Shown here piece by piece: positions 45,900-57,439 of a DNA stretch of 64,000 bases. The position numbers and the translations under genes were made by a program. The DNA is from Ophioderma brevispina. Its lineage: Eukaryota > Echinodermata > Ophiuroidea > Amphilepidida > Ophiodermatidae. Every line of letters starts with the position of its first letter. Within the stretch, counting starts at the first letter, position 1. The DNA is taken from contig JAMKCH010071899.1 in assembly GCA_023653785.1 (NCBI GenBank), positions 1 through 64,000 on the forward strand, in the 5' to 3' direction. A model generated the notes under the pieces. That model was not told the origin of the DNA, did not search any database, and saw only the letters and a list, made by a program, of their open reading frames with translations.

Positions 45900-47750
45900 T
45901 CCCAAGATGTCCCCAACTACCCCTCGAGGCATGAATTCAGTATTCTGCCACCACATACTTCAACATGCAGTTTATTCCGTAAGCCTTGCCGAATTTATAA
46001 GGTGGTGGAACAATACAAAATTCTTACCACTTTCGAATTTGGTGTATGCAATAAAATAAAGAGTCCCAGGCCTTCACAATCATACTAGAATAAAAACCAT
46101 TATTATATCTTGTACATGTGTAGGGACAGCTAAATCAAAGGAGTCGCTGACAATCATAATCATGATTAATGTAAACATTAAAACTGCTGTCAACACTCAA
46201 TACGGTAGTATATGGTGGTGGTACGAAAACGTAAATCCTTGCATTATAATCCAACAACGACGCCGCGCGCTTTTGGCATTTTCTTGATCACTTATCTACA
46301 CCCTATTCCATATTAAAGAAAAAGGAAACAATATCGGAGAAACTTCTTGCGCCGAAAAATTCCTTTTGCTCTCATGGCGCAGCCATTTAAATCATGACGT
46401 CTGCTTCGGCGAGAGTTCGGATTTCCGATGGTTCCCGACAACTTTTGTGATTGCAGGTGTGTTTTTATTCAAAAAACATATTCCGAAAATTACATTTTTG
46501 TTTGATCATAGTCAAGTTTATGGGGGGTTCACATAGTTATTTGGAGGGCAATAAGAGCCATACTCATTGTACACACGACTACCTAATTTTATATTCTAAC
46601 ATGTGGGCTACCCATGGATCCTAAATAAATCGGATAAGACAATCAATAAAGAGAATGGTGGGTGCATACTGCACACTGATCCTGCCATGAAATCTGTCGC
46701 TTATATTTCAACCATACGTGGCACTATTATGCACAGCCTATGTCATCCCCGGTTGACGTCCTTCACACGTTATGCATAAATAATTATGTAGCGGTATCGA
46801 CAATGGGTGGCCCTATCACTATCGATATCGAAAGTGTCTATGGGCATTTTGTACACCGTGTCACCGACCCCGGCTTTGCCTATGCAAAAAGTGATCAGAA
46901 TCGATTACTTACTTGCATCCATGATTACGTTTTCGTCATGCACTGAATTTTTGCATAATCGCGCCATCGTAATCATTGGGCGCTAACCATACTTATGATA
47001 TGTATAACTACTCTTTTGTTCAAGGTTTGATTTCGGTTCGCCATGAAAAAAGAGCCGTCCTACATCTACCTTCCCACTTGGTCAAATTTCGTCATTTCAT
47101 TACATGACACTGAATAGCTCCCAAAAATTATTTAGTATATTATTCATATCACCGCACGCTCCATGCGATCAACGTCGTGATCATTATTCTTTTCTCATTA
47201 ACTCATTGAATTTCCACTTTGTGTTTACCGTCAGTTTTTGGTAACTTACATCGCCGAATACAATATTGCAGTGTTAGCACGTCTTACTTTCAATAATTGA
47301 TTTGATAACAATTTCAATTAAAAGTAATGCGTTGGTTTCCCGTTAAATTAGGCTCAAAAATGTTATTTTCTGTCAGCCAGTGTACATATCTCGATTGCAA
47401 TTGAGGTTGTCTTCTTATTACGTAAGAACTCGCTTTGTAATCTCCTTTTCATTTTCAAAGTAAGTTTTGTCGTGTGGTATTTCCATTTCAGTAGGTGTAA
47501 TACTGATTACCCGTGGGAAAAACCTATTTATAACAACATGACAATACTTGTTCCAATTTACTCTCCAGATTAATCGACAAATTACATTATATACTTGGCT
47601 TTGTTATGAATCGATCGCAAAACAATTAAGGCTTAAGTGACATTTCACTAAGTTTACGAAGTAAGTTGCTACAAAGTACGGTTGTTACAAAACACGTTGA
47701 TCGGTTAGGCCTACCTGCTTTTTGTATTATACAAACTAAGTAAGTGTTTA
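45900..47750. other. Intron with more balanced composition, no gene identified
   Basis: 46,240-46,980 has higher CpG content (for example gacgccgcgcgcttttggc) and a 68-codon plus-strand frame at 46,740-46,946 that matches nothing I know. Confidence 0.35.
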
Positions 47751-47756
47751 ACTTAC

Positions 47757-47810
47757 CTTTCTGACAACGATTCCTTTCCTCCAGATTTCTCACAACTCAA
47801 ACATTCAAAT
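47757..47810 (-). other. Exon-like 3' boundary (possible nested gene)
   Basis: A strong donor (CAGAAAG|GTAAGT) closes an open stretch SCEKSGGKESLSE that leaves two bases in phase for the island at 43,399. The upstream boundary is uncertain; TTTGAG near 47,800 could be an acceptor after a CTAAT branch site. No start codon in frame. Confidence 0.28.
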
Positions 47811-48079
47811 GATTAGGTTCGAAAAAGATAATGAACGAAAAACACCCACAGACTCGCAGCCAGAAATATTCACTTGGAAAATTTCCGGGAAAATTTTATA
47901 ATCCAGGCTTAGAAAAGCGTCCCCCCCCGCAAGTTCTGTTTTTATTATCAATACTATTTTAAGCGTAGTAGAAGATGACCAGAAGAGACGTCCACTTAAA
48001 ATCACGAAATGCATAAAATGAAGATGAAAAGACGCGATTTGGACTACACATTGTACTAACATATCTGTTCAATATTCCA

Positions 48080-49380
48080 GAGGTCAAAAGAAGCAAGTCA
48101 CCTCATTCGTTAATTCTTTTTCAACAGGTCAACCCCGAATATCCTCCTCAAAGTGATTGGCTTTCATGTTAGTCCTACGCTTTACGTAATCAATGACCCT
48201 ATTTTGTAGCAGAGGGCCGAATTGATCCGACAAAACACAGGTCAATCAGTTATTTGAAATATTGCCAGACGGGCAAACGACCATCCCATCGCATTTCAAA
48301 GAGTGATTCCGAATTCCTCCAAAACCATAATTCAAAATCTGTCCAAAGACATTCAAAATTAACCTCAACCAGCATATGCACCTTCCAAACAAACAAAAAC
48401 ATTAAACTACCACTCCCACCATCGATCAAAAGAAAGTAAAAAAGAACAAAAACCCAAAAAGTTCTTTACCCATTGAATTCAATAAAGCGTCCCAACCATT
48501 ACCGTAGAGATAACCAACATCACCAACCCCATGTGTATATGTGCTCCAGGTGTGCGTGCGTCCCAAATCCAACTCATACCGTAAGATAGCCAAATCAAAA
48601 GAATGTACTCATTACATTCACAGGATCAATAAGATTCATATGAAAAAAATAAAAACAATTAAGAAAATCAAATGGGTAATCAAAATCAAAATCATTCCAC
48701 AGTTCAAGCTACTAATCCATCTCATTAAATCGAACCAGGGAGATAGTCCTTAACGCTAGATAGTAAAGCAAATAAATCAAAATCGATAAAACATTACCGC
48801 CCCTCACACACACACACCACATATAACACCTCTTTCCCCCCACCTCGCTCTCCCCACCCTCCTCGACTTTCTTTCCTTGGAATATTCATGTATCACATCT
48901 TGGAAAATCACCCTGCACAACCTCCTTTGAGCAGCACCACATGCGAGGATAGTAAATAGACCTTTGTTTTTAATGTATTTTTAACATTAATAGCTAATAC
49001 ATAAAACTGAAATGTTTTATCTAACTGTTATTATGATCGATAAACGTTAAACTTTTAAGTCAGAATCATCAATTCCAGTCAGTTTAACAAGTAAGAAACT
49101 AATAATATTGCGTCGTGTCGAATGACTGTGTGTGATGTACACCGCTTACCGGGTGGTAAATCAACTGCATTATCACGCCGCTGTATAATGTTCAAGGTAA
49201 CGTTATCGAACAGATTCCTAGTCTAACAACATTCCTGTTACAGTTCAAAGTGTTACAGTGTTACCACATTCAGCTCAGCGAAAAAAAATTGAGAGGTCAG
49301 TGAAATACGTATTGATTGAAACATATCCAAATGATTGCACAATCTTCTGATTCCCTATGAAACATGATTCGTGATTAAAA
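48080..49380. other. A-rich intron
   Basis: A-rich sequence with a CA microsatellite (about 48,806-48,820). It may include the 5' UTR of the retrotransposon that follows. No motif is visible. Confidence 0.4.
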
Positions 49381-49526
49381 CTTGACATAATTGAAGCCAT
49401 GTAGTGTTTTCGGCGAGCGAGATTAAAAGAAAAAACGGCATCCGATCAAATCGTCCTCAGTCTCATAAGGCTACTACTAGTAAGCCAAAAACACTAAAAA
49501 TATAAATAATTCCCGTATTAGCTTTT

Positions 49527-50110
49527 AGTGAAACTTGGCTAAATGAATGAAAAAATCCCTACAGGCCTAAATTATGCAGTGATGGTTACTCTATTTGCTC
49601 ATTGCCGCAGACGTTTTAAAAGAGGAGGCGGGGGTTCGCGTTATATATTCCCATAATCGGAATTTCAAAGTCCGTCATGATTTAAACATAACTCTATAGC
49701 GCTGACTATGAATCCATCTTGTTGAGATCGGAAAAGCCAACCCAAAACCATCGTTGGGTCATTTACAGGCCCCCTGATAGATGCACTTCAACCATCACCA
49801 TAATTTATCAACCACAATCAACATGATTATCGTCAAAACTTACCAAGCTTCATTTGTGGTGATTTTAAATCAAATTTGCAAACACATCAACTCACTCGGG
49901 ATTCACAAGGAATTCTAAATACTATGTACTCAGCATCTTTTATCCACTTAATTGACAAACCTACTGCGTCACAACTCTGAATCTACCTCATGACCATATA
50001 TTTACTAAACGTCCTAAATATTAATATTACACCAGGTATTCTATTCAACGACATAACTGACATTTCCCAGATTTCACATATGAATAACAACATAGACAAT
50101 AAAAAATAGT
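49527..50110 (+). pseudogene. Retrotransposon AP endonuclease remnant
   Basis: Reads SETWL (49,527), then VIYRPPD (49,758) and FICGDFKSNL (about 49,850), which are the S-E-T-W-L, Y-R-P-P and G-D-F-N motifs of non-LTR endonucleases. YESI(F)VEI lies between. Stops and frameshifts break the chain. Confidence 0.78.
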
Positions 50111-50839
50111 CAGGGATCTAAAAATAAATATTATACCAAAAGAAAAAATAACTAGCTTCGACACTTCATTTAAAACTGAATTAAGTCGAACTAATTGGGA
50201 CGATGTGTTAGATATTAATTCTGCTGATAAATCATAGAAATGTTCATAAATAAAATCACTCTCCTTTACGATTAAGGCATTTCCCTAAAATTAAAAAGAA
50301 AATAAACCAAACGTAAAGAAAGCCAACCTTGGCTTACTGCGGGGAATAATTACAATCAATTTAAAACTAGAAACAAACTATACATACAATTTATAAAGCA
50401 TCCTAATGATTATACAAAAATAACTATATTAATTGAAATATAACTAACTAGCTTAATAAAGTCTTTCTCGAAAAAAAATAACTACTCTAATAAATTTAAC
50501 ATGTACAAATACAGCATAAAAAAGCACATGGCAAAACAATCACAATGTCATCGGCAAAAAATCCAAACCTAGGCTCCTTCCTACTTTCTGGATGGCTCTG
50601 TCAAGTTTTCAGACCCAGAACTTATCTCCAACAAGTTCATCTTTTTCGCCATTTGTCCTGAACTTGCCTCTAAGATCCAGACCTCTTCTCTATTTTCTGA
50701 TTTTCTGATGATTCCCCATTCCAAATCCATTCTCTTCAATCCATAGCTGAACAGGAGGTTTTTGACATCGTTAAGAAATTCAAATGGCACAAAAGCGCAG
50801 GATCTGTGTATTTAGCCCTACGATCGTTAAGGGTGTCAT

Positions 50840-51900
50840 TCCTTTCATCTCCAATCCCCTGACCTACATCTTTAACCTTTCATTATGAACTGGTATCTTC
50901 CCCTCAGCTCTCAAGGTTGCGAAAGTCATTCTTGTCTTCAAAAAAAGGATATGATCCACATGTCTTCTCCAATTACCGCCCGGTCTATATCTCTTCTCAT
51001 GGTTTTCCAAAAAATCCTTGAGCGGTCTTATCGAAAAAGACTTGATAATTTCTCACCCGCTTTCAATATTCTTCATGACAAACCAATATTATGGCTTTCG
51101 CTAAACAACACTCAACAGACCTTGCTATTCTGGATATCTATAACAACACGTCTCTTCCCGTGCTCTCAACATCTACCACTATTGGTATCTTCCTCGATTT
51201 ATCCTAAGCCTTCGACACCATCGATCATGATATTCTTACTTGCCAAACTCCACCTCTATGGTATTCGTGGTCTTCCCTTAGTTCTGCTCTCCAGTTATCG
51301 ATCTCAATAGATTCCAATTACTTCTCTGGTTCACACTCGTCTGACCTTCTCCCAGTTTCCTGTGGTGGACCTTCAAGGTTCTATACTGGGTCCCTTGCTT
51401 TTCTCCTCATGTCAATGATATCCTTCTTATTTCCAAACACTTCTCCTTGTATTATTGCGCTGAACCCAAAAATATTTCTATCACACAAAACATTAACACC
51501 TCTCAACATATGTAACAAAGAGGAAAAATTGTATCACACTGTTTAAGGCCAACAAACTTTCGCTTAATGTATCCAAAAACTAACTATATTCACTTCACAA
51601 AGAAAAAACATGACACACCACCAACCGAAATCATGATTGACAATACACCTATTCACCCCGTAGACCACACAAAATTCTGGGTGTAATAATGACAAAAATC
51701 TTCTGGAAATATCATATCTCAAAAAATTCAAATCAACTTCTATAGAACTCGGGATTCTAGAAAAACTCCGCAAACACCTTCCCAAACATTATCTGATTCT
51801 CTTGATACAACACATAATACTAACGTACATATCCCGTTACAGTAACATAGCTTGGGACAAAAAATACAGGACATAACATTAGATAATACCACTCCATGAC
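50840..51900 (+). pseudogene. Retrotransposon reverse transcriptase remnant
   Basis: Pieces in order: VAKVILVFKK, SNYRPVYIS, ILERSYRKRLDN, then TIGIFLDLS-AFDTIDHDI with a stop in the catalytic block (51,206 region), LHLYGIRGLPL, and SCGGPSRFYTGSLAFL matching G-V-P-Q-G-S-I-L-G-P-L-L-F. Non-functional. Confidence 0.78.
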
Positions 51901-52848
51901 TTCTCCTATTTCGAATAAACTTGGCACAATGATATTCAAACTTCAAAAAACGAGCCATACGTCTCCTAATAACAATGAAACACATCTCATACTAAAAAAC
52001 AATGTTCCACAATCTAAAAAACTCCTTAACATTTTAAGATTAAATAAACTCACAAAACAGCGAATTTTTCATGTTCGTTACTACTAAACACCCTACCAGT
52101 AACTCATTGGCTAACTATTTTCCAAAATATAGTGATAACACACATGTTAATAACACGCCAGAAATGCAAACAAATAAATACAACACAACCCTCACTAAAC
52201 GCTAATTTAACTTACTCAGTAAATTTCTCTGGTACTCAAAATAATGGACCACACTTAGAACAGTATCATAAACTCTAAACCATTAATGCTTTTAAATTTA
52301 ATCTTAAACAAGGTTAATTAATAAGATTTTAAATGACTGTTTTTTGTTTATCAGCAATAAAACAGTCATGCAGTACATTTTTACCCTCAATTTCTATAGT
52401 TTACCACTCAATAATTGCAATCACCAACACACCTTTTTTATCCTTCTTCTTTTATCGTTTCTTACTGGTTCGCCACGTTCGCCATGTTCTTTTGCCCCTG
52501 ATCTTGTTAAAACAATAATGTCAATGTCCTCGTCCTGTATCGGCCTGTTCTGTCTGGCTTGTAATGTCTTGTCAAGTAGTAAAATTATTATCATAATCAT
52601 GTATACCTTAGGTGGGGGTGCATGCTCACAAGTCCATCAGAATTATTATGGTTCCTGCATTTGATATCATGGCCATTTCAACATTCTGTATGTATTTTTT
52701 TCCCTCTTAAATAGGCTCGATATTTCTTCCAATAAGAAACTGGAATAATTGTATCATTATGTAATGTATTGGCTGAAGGATAATGCTAATAAAAATAATT
52801 TGAATGCATTGAATTCTTTGAAAGAATGGATCTGATCTTTTGTCATTT

Positions 52849-53198
52849 TTAAAGTGATTGTCCGCTTCTGTTTATTTGTGTTTCAATTATATGAAAAGCC
52901 TGGGATCTTTGCACGTACTCACATCTTGAAGTACCGTGGGAAAACAATCTTGCGGTTTTAATGGTAGACGCAATAATACAATCGCAAAAGCCCTATTGAT
53001 ACTTTGCTAAATGGAACCACTAAATCGGCGGTTTTTTTGTTTTATTTAATCTCGGAATGAAATGAGTTTAGGGCTCAAATTCAGGGAGACCGACAATGAG
53101 AAAAAGACGGCCTTCATATGATATCAAAATCGATAAAAAAAACAACTTTAGGGTAATCAGGGGGTCCAAAGACGATCGGGGGAACACGCACCTTTTAA
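52849..53198. mobile_element. MITE family B, left unit copy
   Basis: TTAA on both sides; left end aaagtgattgtccgcttctg, right end gggggaacacgcaccttttaa. Inverse orientation to the copies at 22.7-25.3 kb. Length 350 bp. Confidence 0.82.
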
Positions 53199-53357
53199 CA
53201 GAATTAATCATTAACATTACCACAAGAATGCGGTCGGCTAAAGAGGACAAGAGGAATGTAATGTTAAGTAGCAAATACAGAATGCTTTATGAAGACAGGT
53301 AGTGCTTGGGGTGTTAACCATTTAATTTCCATGCACCTTATTCTAAGTTATACTTAC

Positions 53358-53430
53358 AATATCTATGACGTTTGTGTCAGCTTGATAGTCTGTTTTCAAG
53401 ATACGTCCGATTGGAGTTGTGTCAAAGAAT
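53358..53430 (-). CDS. ABCC exon E (intact copy): FFDTTPIGRIL segment
   Basis: A 73-bp exon with a GAAACAG acceptor and GTAAGT donor. Two bases carried over from exon D plus its first base give Arg, then FFDTTPIGRILKTDYQADTN and VIDI. This matches the ABCC consensus F-F-D-T-T-P-x-G-R-I-L-N-R-F-S-x-D-x-N-x-I-D, an intracellular loop that couples membrane domain 2 to the NBDs. KTDYQ replaces the more usual NRFS. It ends in phase 0, matching exon F 41 kb away. It lies in the left unit of the tandem duplication. Confidence 0.9.
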
Positions 53431-53807
53431 CTGTTTCAGGAGGAAAGGATAATATATAAATTGTAACATTAAATTAGGACAGGGGTCTAAAGATTACGGC
53501 GAAAAGAGGAAAATTTAAAATCAGAGATCCAAATTAAATTAATTGTGATCGCCTTTGAGGAGTAATACAACATGGGCCTGAAGAAAACAATTATGGGCCG
53601 ACAGATAAGTAGAGGCATATTAAAGAGGGCGTGAGTCCATGTGAATTGAGTGGCCAACGTTTTTTTTCAGAACACACCTCTTAGATATGTGTACACTGAA
53701 AACAGGTTTTTAGAGTGTATTGTAAAAACTCTTCTTTAATCAATTTGGCACAAAATCCAAACCATTAGATGAGTTTTGCATGATAGCATTTGGGTAATTT
53801 CACTAAT

Positions 53808-54161
53808 TTAAAGGGGGATGGCCCCGATTTAAGTATGACTTTTCATCTTAAGAGATTGGCCTTCACTCCACAATCCCATCTGCAAGTTTGCGCCATATTT
53901 CAATCCGTTTCGGTGCGAGAGCTAGAAAACGTGATTTGTAACCCCCATAGAGTACTGTGAAAATTAATAGTGGTTGACAAAGCTGAGGGACACATTTTTT
54001 GCTCATAACTCCGCCAAACCAAACATCCCGTGGCTCTAAGATTTCACAGGGATAAATGAGAAAATAGCAGCTTTCTTCCTGATACCAAAATGTTGACCAC
54101 TTCTCGTAAAATCTGGGGCTTCTGGGGACGCGGCTAGTAGCGATCGGCCATGACCATTTAA
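53808..54161. mobile_element. MITE family C, left unit copy
   Basis: TTAAAGGGGGATGGCCCCGA at the left and cgatcggccatgaccatttaa at the right, inverted ends with TTAA. Length 354 bp. Confidence 0.82.
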
Positions 54162-54526
54162 ATAAGAATCATTGCTGTATGGATGATAAGAATGTAAAGG
54201 GAGGTCTAATCTTACATTTTTACCAGAAATTGTTCGTCTTTAATGAAAATTAGAATCTTGAGCAAGGTGGATTTCATTCTGTTTGGAAAAATTATGTAGG
54301 TGAAGTAATGGTCACATGTGTATATGAGAAATGAAAAATGAGCCACAACCCACATGTAACGTAGAAAAAGCATTAAAACTATGTGGTCCTGCTATCAGGC
54401 AACCACACACACACCAAACGGAGCATGCATACACACATCAGTTCAATGACGAATAATTCAATTACGGATGACCAAAAACTAAATAATCACACTATGAAAA
54501 TTGAAAACTCAATCTGCACTACTGAC

Positions 54527-54633
54527 CTCATTGGTGAGCAGACGACATCATTCTGCAGCATATCCAGGTGGAGCCTGTTGGCAGCTTGAAAAACGCTGCA
54601 AGAAAAACTCGCAATGGTGATGAAGAACCAAAG
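54527..54633 (-). pseudogene. Duplicate of ABCC exon D, truncated by the duplication junction
   Basis: Repeats the 3' part of exon D (LHLDMLQN, VCSPMR and the GTCAGT-type donor) but stops at 54,633. There the sequence switches to the tail of a non-LTR retrotransposon (tccatggacttctcc). It differs from the intact exon by several small indels, including a 3-bp insertion inside LQN/VV and broken frame in the upstream helix. It has no acceptor site, so it cannot be spliced in the normal way. Confidence 0.85.
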
Positions 54634-55560
54634 TCCATGGACTTCTCCTATTTCGAATAAATTGGACAAATATATTCCACTTCAAAAACGAGCCATACGT
54701 CTCATTAAAACACTGAATCACATCTCCAATACAAACCAATGTTCCACAATCTAAAAAACTCTTAAACATTTACGATTAAATAAACTACAAACAGCAATTT
54801 CCATGTATCGTTACAACTCTCAAACACCCTTACCAAACTCATTTTTCTACTATTTTCCAAAACATAGTGATATACACACATTATACCACAGAAATGCAAA
54901 CAAATACATCCAACAAAAACCCTCATCAAACCTAATTAAGTACTCGGTAAAATATCTGGTCCCAAAATATGGAACACACTTTAGTAAACAGGTATCATAA
55001 ACTCTAAAACAATAATGCTTTTAAATTTAATCTTAACAAGAGTTAATTAATAAAGATTTAATGAACTTTTTTGGTTTCTTTATCAGCCATAAAACATGTC
55101 ATCAGTATTTTTCCCCTCAATTGTCTATAGTTGACCACTCAATAATTGCAATACCTTTTATCCTTCTCTTTTATCGATTCTTTACTGGTTTCGCCACGTT
55201 CAACCCTGTTCTTTTCCCCTGATTTGTTGTGTAATATAAATAATTGTCAATGTCCTCGTCCTGTATCGTCCTGTCTGTCTTGTTTGTCATGTCTTGTCCA
55301 GTAGTAAAATTATTAATCATACTCATTGTATACCGTAGGTGGGGTCATGCTCAAAGTCCATCAGACTTATTATGGCCTCTCCTGCATTTGTATCATTGCC
55401 ATTTCAACATTCGTATATTATTTTTCCCCCTCTCTTAAATATGTCGATAGTATTCCAATAATAACGCTAATAATTGAGCATATGTAATGTATTGGCTGAA
55501 CGAAGATGCTAATAAAACTAATTTGAATTAAATGAATGAATTCTTGAAAGAATGGATCTT
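54634..55560 (+). mobile_element. Duplicated tail of the non-LTR retrotransposon
   Basis: Reads LQKRAIRLIKT (about 54,685) and GPKIWNTL (about 54,958), C-terminal motifs of CR1/Jockey-type ORF2. The 3' UTR with 'tcgtcctgtatcgtcctgtctgtctt' follows, and it ends with 'aataaaactaatttgaattaa'. Confidence 0.78.
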
Positions 55561-55569
55561 TTGTCATTT

Positions 55570-55916
55570 TTAAAGGTGCTTGTTTCCGATTTATGTCTAT
55601 TGTGTTTTCTACTTGATATGGAAAAGCCTGGCACTTGCACGTACGCCATATTGCCCAGTACCGTGGAAACAAACTTGCGGGTGTGATGGTAGACGCAATA
55701 ATGCATTCTGCCAAATGCCCTATTTGATACTGTGCAGATGGTGAAACCCCTACAACGGCGGTTTTTTTTTATATCTTCGGAATGAAATGGAGGTTAGGGG
55801 TTCAAATTTCAGACGACAATGAGAAAAATACGGCCTTCATCTGATATCAAAATGATAACAACTTGGGTGTTAAAATCAGGGATCCCAAAGACGATGGACC
55901 AACACCCACCGGTTAA
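55570..55916. mobile_element. MITE family B, right unit copy
   Basis: TTAAAGGTGCTTGTTTCCGA at the left and accaacacccaccggttaa at the right. It is the duplicate of 52,849-53,198; length 347 bp. Confidence 0.82.
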
Positions 55917-56066
55917 AAGATTAATCCCAAATACACCAAGAATGCGGTTAAGGCGAAAGAGGACAGAGTATGTATGTAATTACAAATCAGAATGCTTATG
56001 AAAGGACAGGTAGTCTTGGGGGTTAAACATGTTTTCCATTTGCACCTTATTCAAGTTTATACTTAC

Positions 56067-56138
56067 AATATCTTGACGTTTGTGTCCACTTGATAGGCTG
56101 TCAAGATACGTCCGATTGTGAAGGTTGGGTCAAGGAAT
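56067..56138 (-). pseudogene. Duplicate of ABCC exon E, frameshifted
   Basis: A 72-bp copy of exon E with both splice sites still recognisable (GACAG acceptor, GTAAGT donor). It reads FLDPTFTIGRILTAYQVDTN in place of FFDTTPIGRILKTDYQADTN. It is one base shorter, so splicing it into the gene would shift the frame of everything downstream. Either it is a dead duplicate or the region carries assembly errors. Confidence 0.82.
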
Positions 56139-56528
56139 CTGTCAGGAAAGGATAAATATTATAAATGTGTTTGGAAATTAAAGTTGTACATTGGGGCTAA
56201 ATATTACGGCGAAAGAGGAAGGAAATTTTAAATCAGCGATTCCAAATTTAAATAATTGATGTCTCCTTGCGGAAGTATCAACATGGGCCTAAGAAAACAA
56301 TTATGGGCCTACAGATCAAGTATAGAGGAAATATTAAAAGAGGGGCATGGGAGTCCCGTGAATTGATGTGGCCAACGTTGTTTTTTTTTTCAGAAACACA
56401 CCTCTTAAGATATGTGTACACTGAAAAACAGGTTTTTAGAGGGAAACTCTATATTATAATCAATGTGCAAAAATCAAAACCTTAGCAGTTCAGAGTTTTG
56501 ATGATTAGAATTTGGTAATTTCACTAAT

Positions 56529-56888
56529 TTAAAGGGGGATGGCCCGAATTAAAGATATGAAATTTTCGTCTTTAAAGATTGGCCTTCACTCCACAAAACC
56601 CCATCTGCAAATTTGCGACCGATATTTCAATCCTGTTTTGACTGCGAGAGCCTAAAAACGTGATTTGTAACCCCCATAGAGTAATGTGTTAAAATTAATA
56701 TTGGGTCGACCAAAATGAGACAAATTTTTGCTCATAACTCCCAAACCCAAACATCCTTTGGCTTAAGATTTCACATGGTAATGATGCAAAATAGCAGCTG
56801 TCTTTTGATACCAAAATGTGACCACTTCCGCTTAAAATTCTGGGGCTTTGGGGACGGGCCCTAATTAGCGATCGGGCCATGGCCTTAA
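56529..56888. mobile_element. MITE family C, right unit copy
   Basis: TTAAAGGGGGATGGCCCGAA at the left and gcgatcgggccatggccttaa at the right. Duplicate of 53,808-54,161; length 360 bp. Confidence 0.82.
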
Positions 56889-57266
56889 ATAAAAGTAATC
56901 ATTTGCTGTATAGGATGATAAGAATGCACAAGGAGGTCTAATCTTTCACATTTTTACCAAGAATTTGTTCAGTCTTTTAATGACAATTAGACCTTTGGCA
57001 AGGTGGATTCATTAGGTTTGGAAAAAAGTTATTGTAGTGTGAAGTTTAATGGTCAATGTGTATCTGAGAAATGAAAATGGGACACAACCCACATGCTGAC
57101 AGTAGAAAAGCTTAAACTATGTGGTCCTGCTATCAGGCAACACACACACAAAAAACGGTGACAGCATGCATAATCACATCAGTCAATGACAGAATTCATC
57201 AATTACTGGATTACAAACTAAATTAATCCACACTATCTAAAATGAAAACAAAAAATCTGCACTGAC

Positions 57267-57430
57267 CTCATTGGTGAGCAGACGACATTCTGCAGCATAT
57301 CCAGGTGGAGCCCGTTGGCAGCTTGCATAAAAGCTGCAATAAAACTCGCCATGGTGATGAATGAACCAAAGATACAGAGACAGATCAGAATAGAATACCC
57401 TTTGATGTAGTACAGTGTATTAGCTTCTGC
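57267..57430 (-). CDS. ABCC exon D (intact copy): membrane domain 2 helix and coupling region
   Basis: A 164-bp exon with an ACACAG acceptor and GTCAGT donor, phase 0 in and two bases out. It encodes AEANTLYYIKGYSILICLC, a hydrophobic helix, then LHLDMLQNVVCSPM before the conserved R-F-F-D-T-T-P-x-G segment supplied by the next exon. It sits in the right-hand unit of a 2.74-kb tandem duplication, and only this copy has the complete 5' half. The damaged partner is at 54,527-54,633. Confidence 0.9.
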
Positions 57431-57439
57431 CTGTGTAAT

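Larger units (their letters stand above)
49380..52825 (+). mobile_element. Decayed full-length non-LTR retrotransposon (CR1/Jockey group)
   Basis: Contains AP endonuclease remnants, reverse transcriptase remnants, a C-terminal domain and a 3' UTR ending at 'aataaaaataatttgaatgcattgaattc'. It is riddled with stops and indels. Its RT and C-terminal motifs belong to the same broad group as the element at 5.4 kb, but it is much older. From 51,893 onward its tail is part of the 2.74-kb tandem duplication, so the tail occurs again at 54,634-55,560. Confidence 0.8.
51893..54633. repeat. Tandem duplication, left unit (2,741 bp)
   Basis: Contains, in order, the retrotransposon tail, a family B MITE, ABCC exon E (intact), a family C MITE and the truncated exon D. 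It starts at tccatgacttctcctatttc and ends at gaaccaaag, where the next unit begins with tccatggacttctcctattt. The right unit is 2,738 bp, almost the same length, but the copies differ by very many 1-3-bp indels. Confidence 0.88.
54634..57371. repeat. Tandem duplication, right unit (2,738 bp)
   Basis: Same order as the left unit: retrotransposon tail, MITE B, ABCC exon E (frameshifted), MITE C, exon D (intact and continuing past the duplication end). Between the units exons D and E are complementary, D good here and E good on the left. This is what a real unequal crossover, or two error-rich haplotype copies joined in the assembly, could give. Confidence 0.88.

Noticed and set aside
46740..46946. 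68-codon plus-strand frame in a CpG-richer stretch
   Set aside because: No recognised motif, no splice signals in phase and a length expected by chance in balanced sequence.
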